The translations under genes and the position numbers were made by a program. From Lachnospiraceae bacterium UBA4381 (GTDB lineage: Bacteria > Bacillota > Clostridia > Lachnospirales > Lachnospiraceae), in NCBI GenBank assembly GCA_002391105.1, contig DGRT01000162.1, positions 1-22,610 on the forward strand: 22,610 nucleotides of DNA, read 5' to 3'. Below the pieces are notes generated by a model. It was given only the letters and a program-made list of their open reading frames with translations, did no database searches and was not told the origin of the DNA. Each line of letters starts with the position of its first letter. Within the stretch, counting starts at the first letter, position 1. Of the stretch, positions 7,336-14,824 are shown piece after piece.

Positions 7336-8781
7336 CTACATTTCCTGCTTTGCTTCTATGATTCTAAGCACGGATTCATCCAGTCTTTCTTCACTTATCT
7401 CTCCGGACTCTACAGCATCCAGAACTCCCTGATAAGCAAGATCAAAATCTTCAGGTGTCAGCAGCATATCTGCTCCGGCCTGTATAGCCATAACCGCCGC
7501 TGTATCAGAAGTGTACTTGGAGGATATAGCTCCCATTTCCATAGCATCTGTTATAACTACACCCTCATATCCCATATCGCTTCTAAGGATTCCATCTATC
7601 ATTTCGGGCGAAAGCGATGCCGGTGTATCATGGCCTGTTATATTTGGAACAGAAATATGAGAAACCATCATAAACTTCGCTCCATAATCTATAGCCTTCT
7701 GGAAAGGAATCAGTTCCTCCTTCATAAGCTCTTCCTTGGTCTTTGTGGTAAATGCCGCTCCCAGGTGTGTGTCACCCGCTGTAGCACCATGTCCGGGGAA
7801 ATGCTTAAATGTAGCCTCTATTCCCTGCTCTCTAAGGCCCTCAGCAACCGCTATTGCCATATCCGAAACTATCGAAACATCAGAACCGAAGGATCTGTAC
7901 TTGACTATGGAATTATCCGGATTAGTAAGAACATCAGCAACCGGTGCAAAGTTTACATTGAAGCCAAGCTCCGCCATATAAGTACCGATGGTTACTCCCG
8001 CTGCGTGAGCATCTTCGGTTGTACCGGTCTCTCCTATGGTTGACATATTGCCCACATTATCCACGCCAAATCTTCCGCTTCCCGCAATTCTCGCAACAGT
8101 ACCGCCTTCCTCATCAACACATAGCAGCATCGGAAGTCCTATACGCTCCTGACTATAGGTATAGGTATTAGAAAGCATTTCCTTAACCTGTGCAGAGTCT
8201 ATAAGGTTATCTCCCATATATATAATACCGCCAACAGGTCTTTCATCTATAGCAGCCTTCGTTGTCTCTCCGGCAAGGGTTACTCCCGTTGCTCCCGTAA
8301 GCTGGTCCGGAGTAACTATAAAAAGCTGTGCAACCTTTTCTTCAGTTGTCATACTATCCAGAAGCTTCTCCGCTTCCGTCCTGTCATCGACTGTGGCTGC
8401 AGTATCAGAAACCTCAGCCTCCGTCTCATCCCCGGCTTCGTCATCACTTTGGAATCCATTATCTTCAGACGCATCATCAGCTTCATATTCCACGCCTGAT
8501 TCAGCCATAAGCCTCTGCTCTGTAGCTTCCGTTGCACCAGAATACCCAGCCTCAGTTACTTCATCACTGACGCTGTAGCCCAGACTGCCATATACATCCT
8601 GTCCCTTGCCATCAGAGGCAAGTATAACCGAATCATGCGCCTTATGAGTATGCACAGAAGCCGTTTCTGTACCATCCTCCTGGTTCACGTCATAGGCTCT
8701 GCCACTTCCCACTGTAACAGTAGCCACGATCATACATATTGCCAAGATGACAAATAATATTTTTCTTCTTCCTTTTATCAC
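7336..8781 (-). CDS. nagZ: Family 3 glycoside hydrolase, NagZ-type beta-N-acetylhexosaminidase, exported
   Basis: A 481-residue secreted or membrane-anchored enzyme expected to remove N-acetylglucosamine from peptidoglycan fragments. Residues about 7-26 are a hydrophobic signal or anchor segment without a lipobox cysteine. Residues 30-135 are a low-complexity Asp/Glu/Ala/Thr-rich linker. The catalytic domain (about 136-480) has CVDEEGG (221-227), the diagnostic KHFPGHG (326-332), D337-T-H339 matching the Asp-His dyad of the NagZ subfamily, and VITDAMEMG (409-417) with nucleophile D412. The start is GTG, preceded by GAGGA at seven bases. It is probably transcribed alone: a strong terminator lies upstream and the structured element downstream. 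NagZ in Gram-positives works in cell-wall turnover outside the membrane, which fits the export signal. Confidence 0.9.
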   Translation of the reverse strand: MIKGRRKILFVILAICMIVATVTVGSGRAYDVNQEDGTETASVHTHKAHDSVILASDGKGQDVYGSLGYSVSDEVTEAGYSGATEATEQRLMAESGVEYEADDASEDNGFQSDDEAGDETEAEVSDTAATVDDRTEAEKLLDSMTTEEKVAQLFIVTPDQLTGATGVTLAGETTKAAIDERPVGGIIYMGDNLIDSAQVKEMLSNTYTYSQERIGLPMLLCVDEEGGTVARIAGSGRFGVDNVGNMSTIGETGTTEDAHAAGVTIGTYMAELGFNVNFAPVADVLTNPDNSIVKYRSFGSDVSIVSDMAIAVAEGLREQGIEATFKHFPGHGATAGDTHLGAAFTTKTKEELMKEELIPFQKAIDYGAKFMMVSHISVPNITGHDTPASLSPEMIDGILRSDMGYEGVVITDAMEMGAISSKYTSDTAAVMAIQAGADMLLTPEDFDLAYQGVLDAVESGEISEERLDESVLRIIEAKQEM

Positions 8782-8856
8782 TCGTCATTCCTCATCAGTT
8801 TATTATCTAACTGGTTTACAGAACATAGACAGAGACATTGTACCATCATATAAATA

Positions 8857-8884
8857 AAAAAGCCACAAGATTTTGTGGCTTTTT
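8857..8884 (-). terminator. Strong intrinsic terminator of the MATE gene, likely bidirectional
   Basis: A perfect 12-bp stem (AAAAAGCCACAA with TTGTGGCTTTTT) surrounds a 4-base loop. On the minus strand GTGGC is followed by six T, so it ends transcription from the MATE gene before the glycosidase gene. The plus strand also ends in T5. Confidence 0.9.
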
Positions 8885-8980
8885 CAGCATTTTTCGGGAT
8901 TTTACGCTATAAATTCCCATCATTTTTCAAAAAACTCATTAAAAATCCGGTTTACATAAAACTATGTTCCATTTTACAAG

Positions 8981-10366
8981 CTATCTTGCTGTTGCTTTAA
9001 CAGTTATAACTCTTCTTTCCAACCCAATCTCTCTTACTCTTAATCTCTTCATTATCATATAATATGCCACAATCAGAAATACATCAGCGAGTACCCAGGC
9101 AAGAGGGCTGGCGAGACAAGCTGCTATATAGCCATAAGCCGGAACCAGAAAAGCTCCCGCAATACTTCTGGCAATCATTTCAAATACACCTGCAAGTATA
9201 GCCAGTACTGAGTATCCCATTCCCTGGATGGTAAATCTGATAATATTAACCAGAGCCAGCAGGATATAGAACATAGAGTTATATCTAAGGTACATAGCAG
9301 TATTGTTCATAAGAAGTCTGCTTGGTTCCTCCAGGAAAAGCTTTGCTATTCCTGATCCAAAGAAGCTTAGCACCGCAAATGCACCTACAGCATACACGCA
9401 TCCTATTATTACGCACCACTTAAGACCTTTATTAATTCTGTCCAGCTCTCCTGCTCCCATATTCTGTCCTGCATAAGTTGCGGCAGTTGAACCGAGTGCG
9501 TCAAACGGACACGAGAAGAATATGCTTATCTTTATTGCTGCCGCCGAGGATGCAACATAAGTACTTCCAAGTACATTTACCGCTGACTGAAGCACTACGC
9601 TTCCAATAGCAGTTATAGAATACTGAAGTCCCATAGGCACGCCTATATACAGCAGTCTTCCTACATATTTAAGATCCAGCGGCAGATCTTCTTTCTTAAG
9701 CCTGAGTATCTCAAACCTGCGTCTCATATAAGCTATACACAGAAGTCCGGAAACAAGCTGTGATATTACAGTTGCCCATGCCGGTCCTGCTATTCCCATT
9801 GACTGAACCATAAGCATATCCAGAACTATATTCAGAACAGATGATATAAGAAGGAAGTAAACCGGCGTTCTGCTGTCTCCAAGACTTCTCATAATACCCG
9901 ATGCCATATTGTACATAATAGTTACAGGTATTCCCAAAAAGAGTATGGAAATGTAAATATTTGCGTCAGCTATTATATTTGAAGGCGTATGCAGCAGTCC
10001 AAGTATATTCATGCTCAGCATATAAACGACTGCAGCTATAATGATTCCAAGCACACCTGCAGTCCAGATTGCATTTGCCACAAATCTTCTCATGGATACA
10101 AAGTCCTTGGCTCCAAACTTCTGGGCTATAGGAATGGCAAAGCCTGTACAGAGTCCCATACAGAAGCCTATTATCATAAAATTGATAGCTCCCGTCGAAC
10201 CCACAGCCGCCAGACTGTCTTCTCCAAGATATCTTCCTATTATTACAGTATCAACCATACTGTAAAGCTGTTGAAACAGATAACCTACCAGTGTCGGAAG
10301 CATAAATCCGATAATATGTCTGAAAGGCGATCCCGTTGTCATATCTACTGTCTTCTTTTCGGTCAC
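8981..10366 (-). CDS. MATE-family multidrug/cation exporter
   Basis: A 461-residue integral membrane protein of about twelve hydrophobic segments, the usual size for the family. The N-terminus has the MATE signature: TTGSPFRHIIGFMLPTLVG, then FQQLYSMVDTVIIGRYLG and LAAVGSTGA, repeated in degenerate form in the second half (GLQYSITAIGSV, STAATYAGQNMGAG). Family members export drugs or metabolites using a sodium or proton gradient; the substrate cannot be read from the sequence. The start is GTG, seven bases after GGAGG. It is a single-gene unit with its own promoter overlapping a palindrome, and a strong terminator, which suggests dedicated control. Confidence 0.93.
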   Translation of the reverse strand: MTEKKTVDMTTGSPFRHIIGFMLPTLVGYLFQQLYSMVDTVIIGRYLGEDSLAAVGSTGAINFMIIGFCMGLCTGFAIPIAQKFGAKDFVSMRRFVANAIWTAGVLGIIIAAVVYMLSMNILGLLHTPSNIIADANIYISILFLGIPVTIMYNMASGIMRSLGDSRTPVYFLLISSVLNIVLDMLMVQSMGIAGPAWATVISQLVSGLLCIAYMRRRFEILRLKKEDLPLDLKYVGRLLYIGVPMGLQYSITAIGSVVLQSAVNVLGSTYVASSAAAIKISIFFSCPFDALGSTAATYAGQNMGAGELDRINKGLKWCVIIGCVYAVGAFAVLSFFGSGIAKLFLEEPSRLLMNNTAMYLRYNSMFYILLALVNIIRFTIQGMGYSVLAILAGVFEMIARSIAGAFLVPAYGYIAACLASPLAWVLADVFLIVAYYMIMKRLRVREIGLERRVITVKATAR

Positions 10367-10412
10367 TCTTCTACCTCCTAATGTTTCTCTGAAAGTAAGT
10401 CTCTTCGACAGT

Positions 10413-10465
10413 AATCAACTCACTGCTTGAGTGATTGTTATACTACTTTATTCGATTTTCTTCAA
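10413..10465 (-). promoter_or_regulatory. MATE promoter with overlapping palindromic operator
   Basis: On the minus strand TTGAAG (10465-10460), a 17-base spacer and TATAAC (10442-10437) form a good promoter. Directly downstream, over the start site, lies a near-palindrome (10413-10436): ATCACTCA, five bases, TGAGTTGAT, with one extra base in one arm. The position suits repression by a TetR- or MarR-type protein; no such gene is in the window. Confidence 0.55.
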
Positions 10466-10527
10466 TACTGAAAAACAGACAAAAGTATCTGAATTATTTG
10501 TTTATTATTGTTAAATTAGCCCACCGG

Positions 10528-10660
10528 TATAATTTATTAAACTTCAGGGCTAGTGTTTTGCCCTGAGACGAGTGTTAGGATTAAATCAGCGCCGGAAAAC
10601 AGGACTAAGCGTAATGCCAAAAGTCATGTTTAAGCAGATAATATTTTATGGAGGAAAACC
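10528..10660 (+). promoter_or_regulatory. Promoter -10 box and 5' leader of the accessory island
   Basis: TATAAT lies at 10528-10533 with no convincing -35 at normal distance. The predicted leader is about 120 bases. It opens with a perfect 7-bp hairpin, TCAGGGC (10544-10550) and GCCCTGA (10560-10566) around a 9-base loop; the remaining 90 bases hold no gene and only weak pairing. A GGAGG site precedes the ATG at 10661. The long leader could carry post-transcriptional control. Confidence 0.4.
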
Positions 10661-10981
10661 ATGACCGAAAAAATGCAAGATTTATTAGATAAGGCTTTTT
10701 CAGTAAATTCACCGGAAAAAATCCCCGGAGCTACAGAAAATGTAACTGAGATTCCGCTGGAGGACATCATTCAGAACTATAAAAGCGGAAATGTCAGCAG
10801 GCCTAATATTATATATGATGATACCCGCTGCCTGCTTGATGCATTACTCAATGAATTTGTAGCGAATCCCAAAAAAACTCCGGAATGGGAATGTACTACC
10901 CGGGAACGCATATTGGAATGTTGGGAAAATGACGATTGTGATGAAATAAGTAAGGTAATGCTTTTCTTTGCCAAACTATAG
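10661..10981 (+). CDS. Unrecognised small acidic protein
   Basis: A 106-residue protein of no family I recognise. The ATG has GGAGG six bases upstream. It is acidic, has no signal peptide or membrane segment, and looks helical in its second half (LLDALLNEFV; TTRERILECWENDDCDEISKVMLFFAKL). There are three cysteines, without a CxxC pair. It is the first gene of a plus-strand set that continues with another unknown protein, a ClpP-like peptidase and a TraG-like ATPase; the next start is 28 bases after its stop. Base composition is more AT-rich than in the flanking metabolic genes. It could be an adaptor or substrate of the peptidase, but nothing in the sequence shows this. Confidence 0.75.
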   Translation: MTEKMQDLLDKAFSVNSPEKIPGATENVTEIPLEDIIQNYKSGNVSRPNIIYDDTRCLLDALLNEFVANPKKTPEWECTTRERILECWENDDCDEISKVMLFFAKL

Positions 10982-11009
10982 CACAAAAAAGATGAAAGGG
11001 AGTGATCCA

Positions 11010-11960
11010 ATGATAAACAGCAATTGCACCGGCTATTCCGAACCAAAAGCTCTGGAAAGTCTGGAGGATAAAATAAAAAGAATAAAATCAGAACTCGAAG
11101 AAATTAAACCCGGTAATAATCGTAATCTGATATATGGCAAGACTCAACTCGAAAGAATGAAGTATCTAAATTATATCAAAAGATGCTCCAGAAGAATCAT
11201 GAGCTTCAGCTATATGGATGTTCTCAGAAGAATTGATCTTCTCGTTCCGGATTCGGTTTTTTGTCTCGAAAAAGAAAGCGAATGGATCTGTAACCGCCTA
11301 AAGAAGCTCAGACGAAATTATAACCAGTATATGTCCGACGACACCGAAAATGATTCACCAAATAATCAGACTAATGACACAACTAACAATAAAACAGTTA
11401 CAATAGATGATCTGACTGTAAGAGACGCTATCTATTATATAGATTTTTATTTATATAACATAAATGGTGACGGTGACGAAATCAAAAAGGATTCTTCTAT
11501 GGAAAACCTTGATAAGGAAAACCTTGATAAGCTGATAAATGAATCCGGCAAAATGAATGTATCAAATCAAAGGGACTATATCTATACAGGTCGTATTGCG
11601 AAGTACCTAGACATCACATTAACCAAAAGACTTCTTTATATAACTTCGGTTCTCCCTGTATTAGTCAAAACCGGCGAATACAGTAAGTATAAATGTATAG
11701 CCCCAGAAAAAGCATTACGCTACTACGCTTATAGCATTACCATTTCTACAAACAGAGGCTTATACCTGCTAAAGCGTACATCCAGAGCTACGAGCACGCA
11801 AAGCAAAGCCGAGGTTCTGGAATCAGCCAACAACGAAAACAGCGACTCAAATAACACTTTAGTCATAAGCATTGAAAAAGAATATAAAAAAGAAGCATCT
11901 GAAAATGTATCTGAAATAAATATTCCTAATCCGATAAGCAAAAAAAGTGACGAGGAATAG
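11010..11960 (+). CDS. Unrecognised two-domain cytoplasmic protein
   Basis: A 316-residue protein with no recognised family. The ATG at 11010 is chosen because GGGAG lies nine bases upstream; an in-frame ATG at 10968 overlaps the preceding gene and has no ribosome site. Residues 1-110 are basic and helical, with a likely coiled-coil start (SLEDKIKRIKSELEEIK) and many Arg/Lys. Residues about 111-130 are an Asn/Thr/Asp-rich linker. Residues about 131-275 form a second predicted domain with an internal echo (MENLDKENLDKL) and a tyrosine-rich segment (RDYIYTGRIAKYLDITLTKR) that could be a winged helix. The last 40 residues are charged and probably disordered. No signal or membrane segment. Gene order suggests cotranscription with the 106-residue protein and clpP. 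Confidence 0.8.
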   Translation: MINSNCTGYSEPKALESLEDKIKRIKSELEEIKPGNNRNLIYGKTQLERMKYLNYIKRCSRRIMSFSYMDVLRRIDLLVPDSVFCLEKESEWICNRLKKLRRNYNQYMSDDTENDSPNNQTNDTTNNKTVTIDDLTVRDAIYYIDFYLYNINGDGDEIKKDSSMENLDKENLDKLINESGKMNVSNQRDYIYTGRIAKYLDITLTKRLLYITSVLPVLVKTGEYSKYKCIAPEKALRYYAYSITISTNRGLYLLKRTSRATSTQSKAEVLESANNENSDSNNTLVISIEKEYKKEASENVSEINIPNPISKKSDEE

Positions 11961-12023
11961 ATAAGTTTAAGCCATCAAATCGTAAGTCAAAAAAAAATAA
12001 TATCAAATCTGAAAGGAGCAGCT

Positions 12024-12605
12024 ATGAAGCCAGCAAATATTATCGAAGTAACCAACAGTGGAAAGCAGATTTACTCTGTGGATGATTACATGTTCTCTAA
12101 CAGAGAGCTTGTACTCTCCGACGGAGTAGATAGTGAAACCATGACGGAAATGATCAAGCATTTCATGTATCTTGACCGTATAGATCCCGGAAAGGAGATC
12201 ACCATCTATATCACTTCTCCGGGAGGAGAGGTAACCTCAGGTCTCGCATTCTATGACATCATCCGTATGGCAAAGTCTCCGGTGAAGACAGTCTGTATTG
12301 GTATGGCCGCCAGCATGGGGTCTATCCTCTTTCTGGCAGGAGATACGCGGTGTATGACAAAGCATTCACAGATAATGATTCACGATCCATCAATCACTCT
12401 GGGAAATACTCCATCAAAGGCACTTGCCGTCCAGGACACGCTTGAAAGCCTCATGAAGACCAGAGAAGAACTGGCAAGAATAATATCAGAGAGAACCGGA
12501 AAGCCACTTCGCACTATATATTCCAAGACGAAGGGTGACTCATATTTCAGTGCCGAGGAAGCACTTGAATTCGGACTCGCAACTGAAATAATTACCGAAT
12601 TCTGA
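12024..12605 (+). CDS. ClpP-like serine peptidase subunit
   Basis: A 193-residue protein, the usual ClpP length. The triad is intact: S97 in GMAASMGS, H120 in MIHDPS and D172 in KGDSYFSAEEA, and the oxyanion loop SPGGEV (65-70) is present. It departs from housekeeping ClpP in the handle (HDPSITLGNTPSKALAVQ instead of the usual HQPLGGxQGQAxD run) and in the N-terminal region that forms the axial loops. ClpP subunits form a chamber that needs a AAA+ unfoldase such as ClpX; no clp ATPase is adjacent. The neighbours are two unknown proteins upstream and a TraG-like ATPase 238 bases downstream. AAAGGAG lies five bases before the ATG. This is probably a specialised paralogue, with the main clpP elsewhere (inference). 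Confidence 0.88.
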   Translation: MKPANIIEVTNSGKQIYSVDDYMFSNRELVLSDGVDSETMTEMIKHFMYLDRIDPGKEITIYITSPGGEVTSGLAFYDIIRMAKSPVKTVCIGMAASMGSILFLAGDTRCMTKHSQIMIHDPSITLGNTPSKALAVQDTLESLMKTREELARIISERTGKPLRTIYSKTKGDSYFSAEEALEFGLATEIITEF

Positions 12606-12697
12606 TCTCCCACCTCGAAGCCTTACCAAAGTATATATAGTATAAATAGAAGCTGTTGGCACTCACATCACAGTACATAAACTGAATATCAAAGATT

Positions 12698-12828
12698 AGA
12701 CACGAGTAAATAAAAAACGTAATCATTCAGGTCTTGCAATCGCTGAACTCGTTTTCCTTCGGAAAAATATTGTTCAGCGATGACCTAACAGACACGAATA
12801 AACAAGAATAGAAATAAACAAGAATAGA
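12698..12828 (+). repeat. Long hairpin flanked by direct repeats in the clpP-traG spacer
   Basis: The 238-base spacer between the peptidase and ATPase genes holds a nested hairpin (12729-12786). The outer arms are AGGTC/GACCT, the middle arms the 9-bp TCGCTGAAC/GTTCAGCGA, and the inner arms TTTTCC/GGAAAA with a TTC loop. No T-tract follows, so it is not a simple terminator. Matching text AGACACGARTAAAYAA stands on both sides (12698 and 12790). After the right copy, AATAAACAAGAATAGA occurs twice in tandem (12797-12812 and 12813-12828). The rest of the spacer (12606-12697) is AT-rich with no clear feature. It could be leader RNA control of the ATPase gene or a protein-binding or nicking site. 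Confidence 0.6.
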
Positions 12829-12843
12829 AAGGACCAGAAAATT

Positions 12844-14259
12844 ATGAAGAATAATAACACAGCTACAAAGAATAAAGTTTCATCAAAGAATGTCTCAGCC
12901 AAATCCACTTCAGCAGCCAGAAAGACCGCTAACCCAAAAATGGCTGACAGCACCAGAAAAAATGTGACAGCTAAACCGCAGGGCAGAAGAAGTCTGGATG
13001 ACATAGTTGCTAATACCAATGCTCCGGGACCGGATAGCCCCGGATTTCGTATGCTGGCTCAGGACTTCTACGTAAATAATGACTCATATGTTACCAGACT
13101 TAACAATAATGATGTAATCATAGGTGCTTCCGGAAGAGGCAAGACCACCAGCTACGTGGATCCACTCATTTCCCAGAAGTGCGGAAGCATGATCATCACA
13201 GATACCAAGAACTGCCTCTATGACAGACATGTCGCAGAACTAAGAGCTGCCGGATATAAAGTTATGCGTCTGGATATGCTCGGAAGATCCGAGTCCTGTT
13301 CCTATAATCCACTGGACTTTATCGCCTATAATCCAGTGACAGACAGATACAGTGAACAGGATATCACCACCATTGCCGAGCTTCTCTGTCCGCTTAAAGC
13401 AGAAGAAAAGGATCCGTTCTGGCCTAGCAGTGCTCAGATATTTCTGACGGCTCTGATTGGTTTCATTATGGAGGCTACTCCAAAAGCTGATCACACACCA
13501 TATGGAGTTCTGAAGCTTTTCAAGTCATGCATCAATCCTTCATTCAGTGATTCTATATTCGAGGAGCTTGAGTCAGAAAACCCTGACAGCTTTGCAGTCA
13601 CAAGATATAAGATGTTCAAGTCAGTCACACAGGCTGAGAAGACCTATTCCTGTATCATGATATTCGTAGCAAATGCTCTTGTAGGATTTGATCTGAACGA
13701 AACCAGCCATATCTTCAACGCCGAGAGCAGCTTTGACTTCAAGGACATCGGAAACGAAAAAACAGCATTCTTCCTGAACGTAAGTGACAGCGACAGATCC
13801 TGTGACCGTCTGGTAAATATCTTTTATTCCCAGGCTATGAACAAACTACTGAACTACGCTGATACACTTCCTGAGAAAAGGCTAAATGTACCGGTAAGAT
13901 TCATTCTTGATGATTTTGCAACCAACACTGTCATACCTAACTTTTCCAACCTTATCTCTGTTATAAGATCCAGAGATATCAGTGTCAGCATCATCCTTCA
14001 GTCTATATCACAGTTAAATGAAAAGTATTCTGTATATGAATCCAATACTATTCTTTCCAACTGCGACCATATGCTCTTTCTTGGAACACCGGAGGTTGAA
14101 ACAGCAAAGTATATCGGTGAGAAAATGAATGTACCTTACTACAATGTACTCAATATGCCTCTCGATACAGCTTACGTATTCGAATCCGGCAATTCATCAG
14201 GCGGTATCAGTGTTAATAAGTACCGTCCGGCATTTGTTCATCAGACCAGCTTTGCTTAG
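12844..14259 (+). CDS. TraG/VirD4-like P-loop ATPase without membrane segments
   Basis: A 471-residue ATPase of the conjugative coupling-protein (HerA/FtsK-like) type. Residues 1-50 are a basic Lys/Ser/Thr/Ala-rich tail. Walker A is GASGRGKT (94-101), Walker B is VRFILDDFA (351-359) with aspartate where many members have glutamate, and QSISQL (386-391) matches the downstream glutamine motif. The C-terminal NCDHMLFLGTPEVETAKYIGEK block is typical of Firmicutes TraG. Coupling proteins usually have two N-terminal membrane helices and about 600 residues; here there are none, so the protein should be cytoplasmic. No relaxase, VirB4 or integrase is in the window. AAAGGA lies ten bases before the ATG. 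Together with clpP upstream, this suggests an ATPase recruited to a non-conjugative job, which is inference. Confidence 0.85.
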   Translation: MKNNNTATKNKVSSKNVSAKSTSAARKTANPKMADSTRKNVTAKPQGRRSLDDIVANTNAPGPDSPGFRMLAQDFYVNNDSYVTRLNNNDVIIGASGRGKTTSYVDPLISQKCGSMIITDTKNCLYDRHVAELRAAGYKVMRLDMLGRSESCSYNPLDFIAYNPVTDRYSEQDITTIAELLCPLKAEEKDPFWPSSAQIFLTALIGFIMEATPKADHTPYGVLKLFKSCINPSFSDSIFEELESENPDSFAVTRYKMFKSVTQAEKTYSCIMIFVANALVGFDLNETSHIFNAESSFDFKDIGNEKTAFFLNVSDSDRSCDRLVNIFYSQAMNKLLNYADTLPEKRLNVPVRFILDDFATNTVIPNFSNLISVIRSRDISVSIILQSISQLNEKYSVYESNTILSNCDHMLFLGTPEVETAKYIGEKMNVPYYNVLNMPLDTAYVFESGNSSGGISVNKYRPAFVHQTSFA

Positions 14260-14309
14260 GCTTGGGGGACTGAGCTATCAGGTTAAGCAGGCAGGCATTT
14301 GCAATATAA

Positions 14310-14342
14310 AAGACGTTTCCGATACATATTCGGAAACGTCTT
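14310..14342. terminator. Bidirectional terminator between convergent genes
   Basis: A perfect 13-bp stem (AAGACGTTTCCGA with its complement at 14330-14342) encloses a 7-base loop. On the minus strand it is followed by TTTTATATT, on the plus strand only by TTAATCATTA. It separates the ATPase gene from the converging DtxR-family gene. Confidence 0.75.
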
Positions 14343-14397
14343 AATCATTACCTGACTTACTAAGCTAACTTATCTTAATTAAAATATATGATAGCAA

Positions 14398-14781
14398 TTA
14401 TTCTGAAAGTCCATGCTCCTCAGCATACTTACGAATAGCCTCAAAGGTCGAAGGATCCAGATCATGTTCTATCTTACAGGCATCCTCTGCCGCAATCTTC
14501 TCATCTACTCCAAGATTCTTAAATATAGAAGTAAGAACCTTATGTCTGGTATAAATCTTGTCTGCTATTTCATATCCGGAATCAGTAAGTGATATCATAC
14601 CATCTTCATTAAAGGAAATATATCCATTTTCCCGAAGTCTTTTTGTTGCATAGCTTACACTCGGTTTTGAAACCCCCAGTTGATTGGCTATATCTATTGA
14701 TCTGACATACCCTTTCTTTTCCTTAATCATTAGAATAGCCTCAAGATAATCTTCTGCTGACTGGTGAATCTCCATTGTCAC
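14398..14781 (-). CDS. DtxR/MntR-family metal-dependent regulator
   Basis: A 127-residue repressor of the short MntR-like type: a winged helix-turn-helix (SIDIANQLGVSKPSVSYATKRL) and a helical dimerisation and metal-binding half, with no C-terminal SH3 domain. The GTG at 14781 is chosen because GGAGG lies eight bases upstream; an ATG two codons later is possible. Metal ligands align as D and E in EDYLEAI, H in TRHKVL, and C, E and H in DACKIEH. The Asp matches manganese-type MntR, whereas the Cys replaces an MntR glutamate and matches iron-type DtxR, so metal choice (iron or manganese) is uncertain. A DtxR-box-like palindrome and a predicted small RNA lie divergently upstream. Confidence 0.88.
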   Translation of the reverse strand: MTMEIHQSAEDYLEAILMIKEKKGYVRSIDIANQLGVSKPSVSYATKRLRENGYISFNEDGMISLTDSGYEIADKIYTRHKVLTSIFKNLGVDEKIAAEDACKIEHDLDPSTFEAIRKYAEEHGLSE

Positions 14782-14824
14782 TTTACTTTCCTCCCTAATT
14801 ACACAAATTTTATTAGATTTACAT

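Noticed and set aside
12729..12786. Intrinsic terminator of clpP
   Set aside because: The stem is strong but no T-run follows on either strand, and the sequence continues with repeats into the ATPase leader.
10661..14259. Integrative conjugative element or plasmid remnant
   Set aside because: Only one TraG-like protein is present. No relaxase, VirB4, integrase, resolvase or flanking attachment repeats are visible, and ClpP is not a usual transfer gene. A decayed element cannot be excluded.
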